A stretch of 64,000 nt of DNA from contig NZ_CP083951.1 of assembly GCF_006440675.2 (NCBI RefSeq), positions 744,001-808,000 on the forward strand. Reading direction: 5' to 3'. Positions within the stretch are counted from its first letter, which is position 1; each line of letters starts with the position of its first letter. The notes under the pieces are model-generated. The model was not told where the DNA came from. It saw only the letters and a program-made list of their open reading frames with translations, and ran no database searches. The position numbers and the translations under genes were made by a program. Shown piece by piece: positions 31,639 through 39,917 of this stretch. The stretch comes from Mesorhizobium sp. B2-8-5. Its GTDB lineage: Bacteria; Pseudomonadota; Alphaproteobacteria; Rhizobiales; Rhizobiaceae.

Positions 31639-32991
31639 TCAGATCGCCTTGGCGTGCAGCGCGCCGCGATAGGAATCGCGCAGATAGCCGAGCGTGGCGT
31701 CGGCGTCGGCCGGCTTGCCGAACAGATAGCCCTGCCCGCCGGCGCAGCCGAACTGGACGAGGCGGTCGGCCTGCGCCTCGTCCTCGATGCCTTCGGCGAC
31801 GACATCCATGCCGAGCCCCTCGCACATGGCAAGAATGGCGCGGATGATGTGCTCGGACGGGCGGTCGTCGAGGATGGAGGAGACGAAGGCGCGATCGATC
31901 TTGAGCTTGTCGAAATGGAACTCGCGCAGGCGGCCGAGCGACGACTGGCCGGTGCCGAAATCGTCGAGCGAGACACGGATGCCGACACGGCGCAGATCCT
32001 CGACGATCTTCTCGGCCGAGGCCGGATCGTTCATCAGGCCGGTCTCGGTGATCTCGATCTCCAGCCGGCGCGGATCGAAGCCGGTGCGGTCGAGAATGGC
32101 CAGGATATGCAGGCCTGTGTTCTGGTCGACGAGCTGCGACGGCGACAGGTTGAAGGACAGGAACAATTCCTTCGGCCAGCTGCGCGCCGCCTCGGTCGCC
32201 TTGCGCAGCACCAGCTGCGACAGCGGGCCGATGATGCCACGTTCCTCGGCGATCGGGATGAAAACGGATGGCGGCACGACGCCGAGGTCGCGGTCGGTCC
32301 AGCGCGCCAGCGTCTCGAAGCCGATGGTGCGGCGGCTGTTCAAGTCGACGATCGGCTGGAAATGCGGTTCGACCTCGCCGGCCGAGACGGCGCGGCGCAG
32401 CGCCTGCTCGATGCGGGTGACGCGCTTGGCCGCCTCTTCCATCTCCCGGGTGTAGACGACGACGCGGCCGCGGCCCGAGCGCTTGGCGTGATAGAGGGCG
32501 GTCTCGGCCTTGTTGATGAGGATCTCGGTGGTCTCGTCGCCGGAATAGAACAGCGAGCAGCCGACCGAGGCCGAAAGCCTGGCGGTGCGTTCGCCGACAT
32601 CATAGGGCGCCGACAGAATCTCGATCAGCATGCGCGACTTCTCGGCCGCCTGCTCCTCCGAGAACACCATCGGGTAGAGGTAGGCGAACTCGTCGGCGCC
32701 GATGCGGCAGACGGTGGAGTAGCCATCCATCGAGGCGCGCAGCCGCATCGCCACCTGGATCAGGATGTCGTCGCCGGCCTTGTGGCCGAACAGGTCGTTA
32801 ATCGGCTTGAAGCCGTCGAGGTCGAGGATGCCGACGGTGAACGGCGCGGGATCGTCGGCGCGGTCGCTGATCAGGCGATCGACCTTGTCGAAGAAGCGAC
32901 GATGGTTGCCGAGCCCGGTCAACGAATCCGTGAAGGCCAGATCCGTATTTTCCTTGCCTGGCTGACCGGTGCCAAACGTCGTTTGCATCAT
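31639..32991 (-). CDS. GGDEF-EAL protein (c-di-GMP signalling)
   Basis: 450 residues with no transmembrane or sensor domain in front of the GGDEF domain (about 20-185). The GGDEF loop reads RIGADEF, so the first glycine of the motif is intact only in part and cyclase activity is doubtful. The EAL domain (about 195-440) has GFETLARW (ETL for EAL), FNLSPSQLVD, EITETGL, DDFGTGQSSL and AEGIEDE, so the metal-binding set is retained and phosphodiesterase activity is plausible. It lies alone between the galactose operon and the Gtr-like locus. An 18-bp palindrome lies upstream. Confidence 0.9.
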   Translation of the reverse strand: MMQTTFGTGQPGKENTDLAFTDSLTGLGNHRRFFDKVDRLISDRADDPAPFTVGILDLDGFKPINDLFGHKAGDDILIQVAMRLRASMDGYSTVCRIGADEFAYLYPMVFSEEQAAEKSRMLIEILSAPYDVGERTARLSASVGCSLFYSGDETTEILINKAETALYHAKRSGRGRVVVYTREMEEAAKRVTRIEQALRRAVSAGEVEPHFQPIVDLNSRRTIGFETLARWTDRDLGVVPPSVFIPIAEERGIIGPLSQLVLRKATEAARSWPKELFLSFNLSPSQLVDQNTGLHILAILDRTGFDPRRLEIEITETGLMNDPASAEKIVEDLRRVGIRVSLDDFGTGQSSLGRLREFHFDKLKIDRAFVSSILDDRPSEHIIRAILAMCEGLGMDVVAEGIEDEAQADRLVQFGCAGGQGYLFGKPADADATLGYLRDSYRGALHAKAI

Positions 32992-33052
32992 GCCTCTGTT
33001 CTAATGTCGGTATTTTCGGCCACACTGGCAGCAAAGCGTTTAGGAAAAGTAT

Positions 33053-33070
33053 CGGAAAATCGATTTTCCG
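33053..33070. promoter_or_regulatory. perfect 18-bp palindrome upstream of the GGDEF-EAL gene
   Basis: CGGAAAATCGATTTTCCG, a perfect palindrome 62 bp from the GGDEF-EAL start. It is a good candidate operator for a dimeric regulator. The rest of 32992-33246 is AT-richer than the surroundings and shows no gene. Confidence 0.5.
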
Positions 33071-33246
33071 TTATGCAGAAGTTGCTTGCCTCGCCGGCGG
33101 TTGTTCAGCTTCGGGCAAAAAACGGTAATCTAGCCCAAATAGAGTCGTTCATGCGTAATCTCTAATAGAAATATCGAACGACCTTTTCCGGGATGCTCCC
33201 GTTTGAGGCGAACGGATGGCCGCTTCGCACCTTTCGGGACATTGCT

Positions 33247-35043
33247 TTAGCCGGCTTGCTTTACGCGGTAGAGCCCGATCGGGCTGCCTTTCCCGCTGAC
33301 CGGCTCGAGCCAGTCCGGCACGGAGCCGCGCAGCAGGCCGGCAAGGAAGCCCTGCGGGGCTTTCCGGGTCAGGATCAGGGTCTCGACATTGCCGGGGCAG
33401 ACGGCGACGAGGCCGACGCGATGCGCCTCGACGATTGCGCGCGCGTTGTCAGCCGAGCCGAGAAAGGCGTCCAGCGCCAGGAGATTGCCGGCGACATTGC
33501 GGTGATAGGGACCGGCGAAGACGCGATGGTCGCTATAGACGAGGACCGGCGCTCCAAGATTGGAAATCGTGAGCACGGTGGTATCGGCCATGGCGCCAAG
33601 CGGCGCGAAGGTGGCCTTCTTCTCGCAGGTCTTGTCCGTCGTGGTGCCGTCTGCGACGGCCTTGCCTTTTTCGAACGCGACCGAGGCGGCCGCAGCGACG
33701 CCTGTCCATACCGGATTGATCGAGACCAGCCAGACGGCCGCAAGGCGCAGCGCCACGCCAAGCGAGGAACTGGTTTCGGCCCGCGCCCGCCATTTGGCGA
33801 TCCAGGCCGACAGCGGGACGACCGCGAAGGCGATCGAGAAGGTGGTGCCGCGCACCTGCCAGGCGCCGACCACGAAAGCGACGGCGAGCAGTGCCGCGAC
33901 GAGGCTGTCCTGCCGCCGCCAGCCGCCGCGGCGCAGATGCAGCGCCATCAGGACGATCGCGACCAGCGGCGTGGCGTAACGCGCCGCGACACGCGCCGGA
34001 TCGCGGACAGCCAGCGTGAACAGCGACTGGGCCTCGTCGATATGGTCGAGCCACAATTCCTTGAGGCGCGGGTCGAGCGAGGCGTAGGGCGCCGAGAGGC
34101 ATTGCGGAAACAGCACCGCCACGACCACGCCGAGCACGACGCCCAGCGCGGCAAGCGACGCCAGCCTGCGCCGCCAGCTGCCTGCGGCGGGCTCGGCAGC
34201 GGCGATTGCCGCCAGGCCGATGCCGGCAATAGCCGCGACGGCGAACTGCGCCACCGAGAAGGCATCGCACTGCGCCGCGCCCCATGCGGAAGGCGAGACG
34301 GTGGCGACGAAGACAAGCGCCGCGACGCCGGCGAAGCCGAGCCCGAAATCGCGCGCGATCGCCCGCTCGCCGCCCGGATCAGCGACGAACAACAACGACA
34401 CGCAAAGGCCGATGGTGGCGACGTAGGGCACGGTTTCCATGCCGACGGCGAGCGTCAGCGCGGCGCAGAGGCCGGACAACAGCGCGGCCCAGCGCCGGGA
34501 AGGCGCCTCGAGCAGCAAAGCGAGGCTCGCCATGGTGAGCATCAGCTGGACGTTGTGATGATCGAGCGCGCCGGGATCGTAGATGCCGATGAAATAGTAG
34601 CCGGCCGCGCCAATCAGGATGGCGGGCAGCACCGCGCCGCCGCCGCCGAAGCTGCGCGCGGCGCGGGCGGTGAAGAACAAGGTCGACCAGAGCAGCAGCG
34701 CCGGCCACAGCACTTGCGCCACGTCCTCGCCAAGCGGCCTGCTGCCGGTGAGCGCCGAGGCGGCGAGCGCGATGGCGGCGATCGGCGCATCGACCAGCCT
34801 CGACCAGTGCATGACGAAGCCGCCTTCCAGCCCCATCCGGTACTGGTGCAGGTCGAACCAGCCCTGGCCGGCCAGCAGGTCGCGGACCTCGACGAGGCGC
34901 AGCAGATTGTCGTTGTCGCCGCCGGCATCGGTCAGTTGGCCAAAGCCGGCCCACGCATCGACGGCGAAGGCGAGCAGGGCGGCAAGCAACGCCAGCACCA
35001 GATCGGACTTCCAGGTGGCGGCGCCGGTTTCGGCTGTGCCCAT
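33247..35043 (-). CDS. polytopic membrane protein, GT-C-type glycosyltransferase candidate
   Basis: About 598 residues. An N-terminal helix is followed by a large first loop with GGDNDNLLRLVEVRDLL and HQYRMGLEGGFVMHWSRLVD, then about ten more helices and a C-terminal soluble region. An acidic motif in the first loop and this topology are typical of GT-C fold glycosyltransferases that use polyprenyl-phosphate sugars. The start at 35043 (MGTAETGAATW) was chosen because upstream in-frame sequence is not protein-like. It is divergent from a GT2/GtrA pair, consistent with the third member of a Gtr-type module. Specificity unknown. Confidence 0.7.
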   Translation of the reverse strand: MGTAETGAATWKSDLVLALLAALLAFAVDAWAGFGQLTDAGGDNDNLLRLVEVRDLLAGQGWFDLHQYRMGLEGGFVMHWSRLVDAPIAAIALAASALTGSRPLGEDVAQVLWPALLLWSTLFFTARAARSFGGGGAVLPAILIGAAGYYFIGIYDPGALDHHNVQLMLTMASLALLLEAPSRRWAALLSGLCAALTLAVGMETVPYVATIGLCVSLLFVADPGGERAIARDFGLGFAGVAALVFVATVSPSAWGAAQCDAFSVAQFAVAAIAGIGLAAIAAAEPAAGSWRRRLASLAALGVVLGVVVAVLFPQCLSAPYASLDPRLKELWLDHIDEAQSLFTLAVRDPARVAARYATPLVAIVLMALHLRRGGWRRQDSLVAALLAVAFVVGAWQVRGTTFSIAFAVVPLSAWIAKWRARAETSSSLGVALRLAAVWLVSINPVWTGVAAAASVAFEKGKAVADGTTTDKTCEKKATFAPLGAMADTTVLTISNLGAPVLVYSDHRVFAGPYHRNVAGNLLALDAFLGSADNARAIVEAHRVGLVAVCPGNVETLILTRKAPQGFLAGLLRGSVPDWLEPVSGKGSPIGLYRVKQAG

Positions 35044-35169
35044 TGCGGTGGCCTTTGCAGGGAGAGGATCGGTTTTAAACCTAGCCTTAACGGCTTCAAT
35101 AAATAGTAAAACGGCTCGAGGGGCCGGCACAGGGACGGCCGGAGGCTGGTCGAGCGTCCGGAGACAGAC

Positions 35170-36174
35170 ATGCCGCATGCAGTCCGCCACGAGCCGGTTA
35201 TTGCCGTGCTCCTGCCTTGCTACAATGAGGAGCTGACGATCGGCGAGGTCGTGCTGCGCTTCCGCGAGACGCTGCCTTCGGCCGCGATCTATGTCTACGA
35301 CAACAATTCCAAGGACCTCACGGCGCTGAAAGCTCGCGCCGCCGGCGCCACCGTCGTGCGCGAACCGCGCCAGGGCAAGGGCAATGTGGTGCGGCGCATG
35401 TTCGCCGACATCGACGCGGACATCTATGTGATGGCCGACGGCGACGGCACCTACGCGCCGGAAGATGCGCCGCAGCTGATCAATGTGCTGCAGACGGAGC
35501 GCTCCGACATGGTGGTGGGCACCAGGCGCGGCGTCACCGACGATGCCGGCCGCAATGGCCACGCCTTCGGCAACCGCGTCTTCAACCGCCTCTACAAGGG
35601 CCTGTTCGGGACCGACTTCACCGACATCTTCTCCGGCTACCGGGTGTTTTCGCGCCGCTTCGTCAAGAGTTTCCCGGCCGTGTCCGGCGGCTTCGAGATC
35701 GAGACCGAGATGTCGGTGCATGCCTCGCAGCTCAAGCTGCCGGTGAGCGAGATGGCGCTCGATTACGGCCGCCGCCCGGAGGGCTCGTCGTCGAAACTGT
35801 CGACTTTCCGCGACGGCGCCAGGATCCTGTGGATGTTCGCCATGCTGGTGAAGGAGACGCAGCCGCTGCGCTTCTTCGGCACGTTCGCGCTGTTCTTCCT
35901 GGCGGCCAGCATCGGCCTGATGATACCCGTGCTGGTCGAATTCGCCGAGACGGGACTGGTGCCGCGCATGCCGACCTGGGTGCTGTCGATCGGCATGCTG
36001 CTTCTGGCCATGCTTTCGATGATGACCGGGCTGATCCTCGATTCGGTGTCGCGCGGCCGGGCCGAGCAGAAGCGCATCTTCTACCTGTCGATTTCCTCCG
36101 GCCGGGCCGAGCGCGGGATATCCGGGCAGGCCTCATCGAAAAGCGAGCCGGGCAAGGCCTCGCGGGCGGCATAG
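35170..36174 (+). CDS. GT2 polyprenyl-phosphate glycosyltransferase (GtrB/DPM1-like)
   Basis: 334 residues. The GT-A catalytic domain (about 1-220) has VLLPCYNEELTIGEVV at the N-terminus, VYDNNSKD, and the metal-binding MADGDGTY near residue 90. Two C-terminal transmembrane helices (about 235-260 and 270-300) anchor it. Such enzymes transfer a sugar from a nucleotide donor to undecaprenyl or dolichyl phosphate. Its stop overlaps the GtrA start (TAGTG), so the two are coupled. Confidence 0.88.
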   Translation: MPHAVRHEPVIAVLLPCYNEELTIGEVVLRFRETLPSAAIYVYDNNSKDLTALKARAAGATVVREPRQGKGNVVRRMFADIDADIYVMADGDGTYAPEDAPQLINVLQTERSDMVVGTRRGVTDDAGRNGHAFGNRVFNRLYKGLFGTDFTDIFSGYRVFSRRFVKSFPAVSGGFEIETEMSVHASQLKLPVSEMALDYGRRPEGSSSKLSTFRDGARILWMFAMLVKETQPLRFFGTFALFFLAASIGLMIPVLVEFAETGLVPRMPTWVLSIGMLLLAMLSMMTGLILDSVSRGRAEQKRIFYLSISSGRAERGISGQASSKSEPGKASRAA

Positions 36175-36548
36175 TGGGCCGCCTCATCCGCTTCATCCTT
36201 ACCGGCGGCATCGGTTTCGTCGCCGACGCGGCGGCGCTCTGGCTGCTGCTTGCCGCGACGCCGCTCGGCCCGATGGCGGCGCGCGTGCTGTCGATCGGCT
36301 TCGCGCTCTGCGTCACCTGGCAGATCAACCGCCATTTGACCTTCTCGCCGTCGAGCCGAGGCTTGGCGCAGGAAGGCGCGCGCTATGGCGGCGTCGGCAT
36401 CGCCACCGGCATCGTCAACTACCTGGTTTATTGCGCGCTGCTCTTCGCACTGCCTGCCCTGACGCCGCTGGCGGCCCTTGGCGTCGCCTCGGTCGTCGCG
36501 ATGGCGCTGTCGTTCCTGGGCTATTCCAGGCTGGTCTTCGACCGCTGA
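36174..36548 (+). CDS. GtrA-family flippase-like membrane protein
   Basis: About 124 residues with four transmembrane helices and the family motifs RFILTGGIGFVADAA and TWQINRHLTFS. GtrA proteins are thought to flip lipid-linked sugars across the inner membrane. The GTG start at 36174 overlaps the GT2 stop. The pairing with the GT2 gene is the classic GtrA-GtrB arrangement used for decorating O-antigen or other surface polymers. Confidence 0.88.
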   Translation: MGRLIRFILTGGIGFVADAAALWLLLAATPLGPMAARVLSIGFALCVTWQINRHLTFSPSSRGLAQEGARYGGVGIATGIVNYLVYCALLFALPALTPLAALGVASVVAMALSFLGYSRLVFDR

Positions 36549-36715
36549 GACCGTTTGGAAATTCTACTCTGGCGGCCATCTGATGGCGGTTTCTGCGCTT
36601 CCGGTGCTCACGAACCAAACGTCCGCTCCGCTCCGGTTCTCGAAACCACCACCATATGACTCGCCAGAGCGAAGTTCGAAACGGGTCTCTGAGCTTCTGC
36701 ACCAAGCGAGCACGA

Positions 36716-36744
36716 TTGGCAGGCGCCGCCGATTTCCCTATATC
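36716..36744 (+). promoter_or_regulatory. sigma-70-type promoter of gshB
   Basis: TTGGCA, 17-bp spacer, TATATC, placed 28 bp before the gshB ATG. This is a near-consensus housekeeping promoter. Confidence 0.6.
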
Positions 36745-36772
36745 GGGCGTCTGAGTTCCCCGGAGACCGCAA

Positions 36773-37714
36773 ATGCCGCTGAAGATCGCCGTCCAGATGG
36801 ACCATGTCTCCACCGTGTCGATCGCCGGCGACACCAGCTTCGCGCTGTCGCTGGAGGCGCAGCGGCGCGGCCACAAGCTTTTCCACTACACGCCGGACCG
36901 GCTGTCGATGCTGGGCGGCAAGGTGTTCGCGCGCATCGAGGAGATGCAGGTGCGCGACGAGAAGGGCAACCACTACTCGCTCGGCGAGAAGGTGCGCACC
37001 GACCTCTCCGAGATGGACGTGGTGCTGCTGAGGCAGGACCCGCCCTTCGACATGAACTACATCACCACCACGCATATACTGGAGCGCATCCATCCGAAGA
37101 CGCTGGTGATCAACGACCCGGCCTGGGTGCGCAACAGCCCGGAAAAGATCTTCGTCACCGAATTCCCCGACCTGATGCCGGAAACGCTGATCACCAAGGA
37201 CCCTCAGGAGGTGGCCGCCTTCCGCAAGGAATTCGGCGACATCATCGTCAAGCCGCTCTATGGCAATGGCGGCGCCGGCATCTTCCATCTGCTTGAAGCC
37301 GACCGCAATCTCGCCTCGTTGCTCGAGATGTTCGGCCAGCTGTTCCGCGAGCCCTATATCGTGCAGCGCTATCTCAAGGACGTACGCAAGGGCGACAAGC
37401 GCATCATCCTGATCGACGGCGAGCCGGTGGGCGCCATCAACCGCGTGCCGGCCGCTCACGATTCCCGCTCCAACATGCATGTCGGCGGCCGCGCCGAAAA
37501 AACCGAGCTGACGGAGCGCGAGCGCGAGATCTGCGCCCGCATCGGACCGGCGCTCAGGGAACGCGGCTTCATCCTGGTCGGCATCGACGTGATCGGCGAC
37601 TACATGACCGAGATCAACGTGACCTCGCCGACCGGCGTGCGCGAGGTGCAGCGTTTCGGCGGCGCCGATATAGCTGCCCTGTTCTGGGATTGCGTGGAAG
37701 GCAAGCGGGGGTAG
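36773..37714 (+). CDS. gshB: glutathione synthetase
   Basis: 313 residues, normal length. Joins gamma-glutamylcysteine and glycine with ATP hydrolysis. The N-terminal [13 protein letters not shown], substrate-site [12 protein letters not shown] near residue 84, ATP-grasp glycine loop [12 protein letters not shown] near 161, and C-terminal [13 protein letters not shown] near 279 are all present. A roughly 97% identical copy of its 3' third lies at 41860-42227 in a chimeric pseudogene. The downstream neighbour is an accessory insertion, not comM, which by the duplicated fragment appears to be the ancestral neighbour. Confidence 0.97.
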   Translation: MPLKIAVQMDHVSTVSIAGDTSFALSLEAQRRGHKLFHYTPDRLSMLGGKVFARIEEMQVRDEKGNHYSLGEKVRTDLSEMDVVLLRQDPPFDMNYITTTHILERIHPKTLVINDPAWVRNSPEKIFVTEFPDLMPETLITKDPQEVAAFRKEFGDIIVKPLYGNGGAGIFHLLEADRNLASLLEMFGQLFREPYIVQRYLKDVRKGDKRIILIDGEPVGAINRVPAAHDSRSNMHVGGRAEKTELTEREREICARIGPALRERGFILVGIDVIGDYMTEINVTSPTGVREVQRFGGADIAALFWDCVEGKRG

Positions 37715-37762
37715 CTTCGGCCTGCGCTATGGGTCAGTTCGGGCAGTGGCATTCGACCGACC

Positions 37763-38653
37763 CTATGGCATATCCAATAGATTCAAAAAGGCTCGCGCAG
37801 CATGATCTGGCGGTCCCTCATCGTCGCCTTCTACTGTCTGGTAGGCCACCACGAGTTCCCAGCAAATCTCCGGCCCGGCGAGTTGAGCAATTCCGAGCGA
37901 GGGGAGACGAGCTTCCGCGATCGCTTCGGGTAAAAGAGCCACGCCCATGCCTCGCCTCACCAACTCGAAGAGAGTTTCGAGATCGCTGACCTCGAAGGCA
38001 ATGTGTCGGCCAATGCCGGCGCCGAGAAATCCTTGGTCAACCAGCCATCGCGTCCCCCAGGTCGGTTCGAAATCGACAAAGGGCTCATCTTTCAGAGCAG
38101 CAAAAGAGACGCCTTGCGCCCCCGCGAGGGGATGCCCTGGAGCACATGCCAGGACGAGAGGCTCGCAGGCAATCATATCGGTCTTGATATCGGCTGGTGA
38201 CTCGCTGAGGGGGAAAAACGCCAGATCGAGACGACCGTTCCTCATTCTTTCGATGAGTTCCGAAGAGCTGCCTTGGCGGAGTTTGACCTCAACGCCGGGA
38301 TGCAAGGCGTGGAATTTTTCGATGAGCGAGGGCAGATCAAGAAACGCCGGCAGACTTTGGACCGTACCGATGCTCAATGTTCCTCGTTCCAGATTGCGGA
38401 CAGCTGCAACAGACTCGCGCGCATCCCGGATGGAATCCAGCGCACTCCTCGCCTTGTCGAGCAACATTCGTCCAGCGTCGGTCAGCCTTACTTGACGCGT
38501 GCTCCGGATAAACAATTTGGCGTCGAGTTCTTCCTCGAGCAACCGGATCGAATTTGAAAGCGCCGACTGCACGATGTTCACGCGCTGCGCGGCCCGGGTG
38601 AAGTGCTTTTCCTCCGCCACGGCGACGAAATGCTGCAGCTGTCGAATTTCCAA
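37763..38653 (-). CDS. LysR-family transcriptional regulator
   Basis: 296 residues. N-terminal winged helix-turn-helix (about 1-60, MEIRQLQHFVAVAEEKHFTR, NIVQSALSNSIRLLEEEL) and a type-2 periplasmic-binding-like effector domain. A dyad ATTAAGC-N9-GCTTAAT lies 14 bp upstream of its start, the expected autoregulatory site. It is divergent from the MEDS-LuxR gene, which may be its target. The inducer is unknown. Confidence 0.92.
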   Translation of the reverse strand: MEIRQLQHFVAVAEEKHFTRAAQRVNIVQSALSNSIRLLEEELDAKLFIRSTRQVRLTDAGRMLLDKARSALDSIRDARESVAAVRNLERGTLSIGTVQSLPAFLDLPSLIEKFHALHPGVEVKLRQGSSSELIERMRNGRLDLAFFPLSESPADIKTDMIACEPLVLACAPGHPLAGAQGVSFAALKDEPFVDFEPTWGTRWLVDQGFLGAGIGRHIAFEVSDLETLFELVRRGMGVALLPEAIAEARLPSLGIAQLAGPEICWELVVAYQTVEGDDEGPPDHAARAFLNLLDMP

Positions 38654-38667
38654 GGAAGCGTCCTTTA

Positions 38668-38690
38668 ATTAAGCTATCAAATCGCTTAAT
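38668..38690. promoter_or_regulatory. LysR-type operator dyad
   Basis: ATTAAGC, 9-bp spacer, GCTTAAT. It contains T-N11-A and sits in the LysR promoter, so autoregulation and control of the divergent gene are plausible. Confidence 0.6.
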
Positions 38691-38839
38691 GGCATTAGTA
38701 TAATCTATTTGAGTGATAGGCAAGGGATGCCCATCTTGGGTTTTCATGTCGCGGCGAGCGCCTCGTCGCTTTCCGGTCCATGTGCGACCCTATGTTGCGA
38801 TTAAGGATATGCAACGCCTGCGCTGCAGGTGATTTTCCG

Positions 38840-39727
38840 ATGACCTCCAGGCACTCCTCAGAATGGCATGACGACGATGGGACCGGCCCACAGCGCAAGT
38901 CAGGGATAGGCGTTTTCGGCGAGATTTCTTGGGGCATGCATATGTGCGTTTTCTACGAAGCCGCACAAGATTTGCTAGATGCCAACGCCGCATACTTTCA
39001 GGCCGGGTTGGAGAACAACGAGTTTTGCCTATGGGCGATCTCCGAGCCGATCACAGAGGAAGAAGCCAGAAACGCGCTGCGAGGTTCCATTCCCGATATC
39101 GACGCGCGCCTATCTGCCGGCCAGATCGAAATGGTGTGTGCTGCCGAGTGGTACCTGCCCGGCGGTGAATTTGACCTGAAACGGATTATCCGAAGCTGGA
39201 ACGAAAAGCTTGGGAACGCACTGACGAAAGGCTATGACGGAATACGGATCAGCGGGAACGCATTCTGGCTCGGCACCGACCATTGGGAGAAGTTTTGCGA
39301 ATATGAGCGCGACCTGGACCGGTCCGTCGAGGGCCAGAAAATGCTCGTCTTGTGCACTTATTCCATGGCGAAAAGCGGGATCGTGGACCTTCTCGAGGTG
39401 GCGCGCGCCCATCAGGGCACGATTATCAGGCAAAACAATGATTGGGAGTTTCTTGAGTCCCCTGAGCTCAGGCAACCAAAACACCAGGGCGGAAAGAAGC
39501 CCAACGGCGCGCCGGACATGCTGCCGAATTCATTTCCGGGACATGATGCGCTGACGTCAAGAGAGCGCACGGTGCTGGCCCAGATCGTCAAAGGGCACTC
39601 AAGCAAGGAGATCGCCCGCATCTTGAACATCGCCCCCCGAACCGTCGAGTTTCACCGCGAGAACCTCATCAAGAAGACCGGGGCGAGGAGCACCGTCGAC
39701 CTGCTTCGCATCGTCCTGAGCGATTAG
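38840..39727 (+). CDS. MEDS sensory domain - LuxR HTH regulator
   Basis: About 295 residues. The N-terminal 40-220 region (GMHMCVFYEAAQDLL, LWAISEPITEEEA, RISGNAFWLG, LCTYSMAKSG) matches the MEDS domain first noted in DcmR and methanogen/methylotroph sensors, a RecA/KaiC-like fold. The C-terminus has a LuxR-type helix-turn-helix (LTSRERTVLAQIVKGHSSKEIARI, quoted only as TSRERTVLAQIVKGHS, then APRTVEFHRENLIKKTG). I used the ATG at 38840. Immediately upstream of a LOV-GGDEF-EAL gene on the same strand, it may respond to or act with that system. Ligand unknown. Confidence 0.8.
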   Translation: MTSRHSSEWHDDDGTGPQRKSGIGVFGEISWGMHMCVFYEAAQDLLDANAAYFQAGLENNEFCLWAISEPITEEEARNALRGSIPDIDARLSAGQIEMVCAAEWYLPGGEFDLKRIIRSWNEKLGNALTKGYDGIRISGNAFWLGTDHWEKFCEYERDLDRSVEGQKMLVLCTYSMAKSGIVDLLEVARAHQGTIIRQNNDWEFLESPELRQPKHQGGKKPNGAPDMLPNSFPGHDALTSRERTVLAQIVKGHSSKEIARILNIAPRTVEFHRENLIKKTGARSTVDLLRIVLSD

Positions 39728-39917
39728 CGCGAACGAACACAGCAAGGACGGACTTCGGAAGTTCCGCCAGTCTGCCAGCGGAGTACTCATTTTTCGCGCT
39801 CCCGCCTCACCACGTGGCGCACCAGACTGGCGTCGCTACGCTGGACGTGAACATCTGCCCTGTTATTCCTCCCAGTAGAAAGTGTGACGGCGGCTGATAC
39901 TTTCTGCCTGAACCCAC

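Noticed and set aside
31639..32991. Active diguanylate cyclase
   Set aside because: The GGDEF loop reads GADEF within RIGADEF, so only phosphodiesterase activity is favoured.
33193..35106. Long rightward open frame of more than 600 codons
   Set aside because: It lies opposite the GT-C-like gene, is Arg/Gly/Asp-rich with no hydrophobic or family pattern, and is typical of antisense frames in high-GC DNA.
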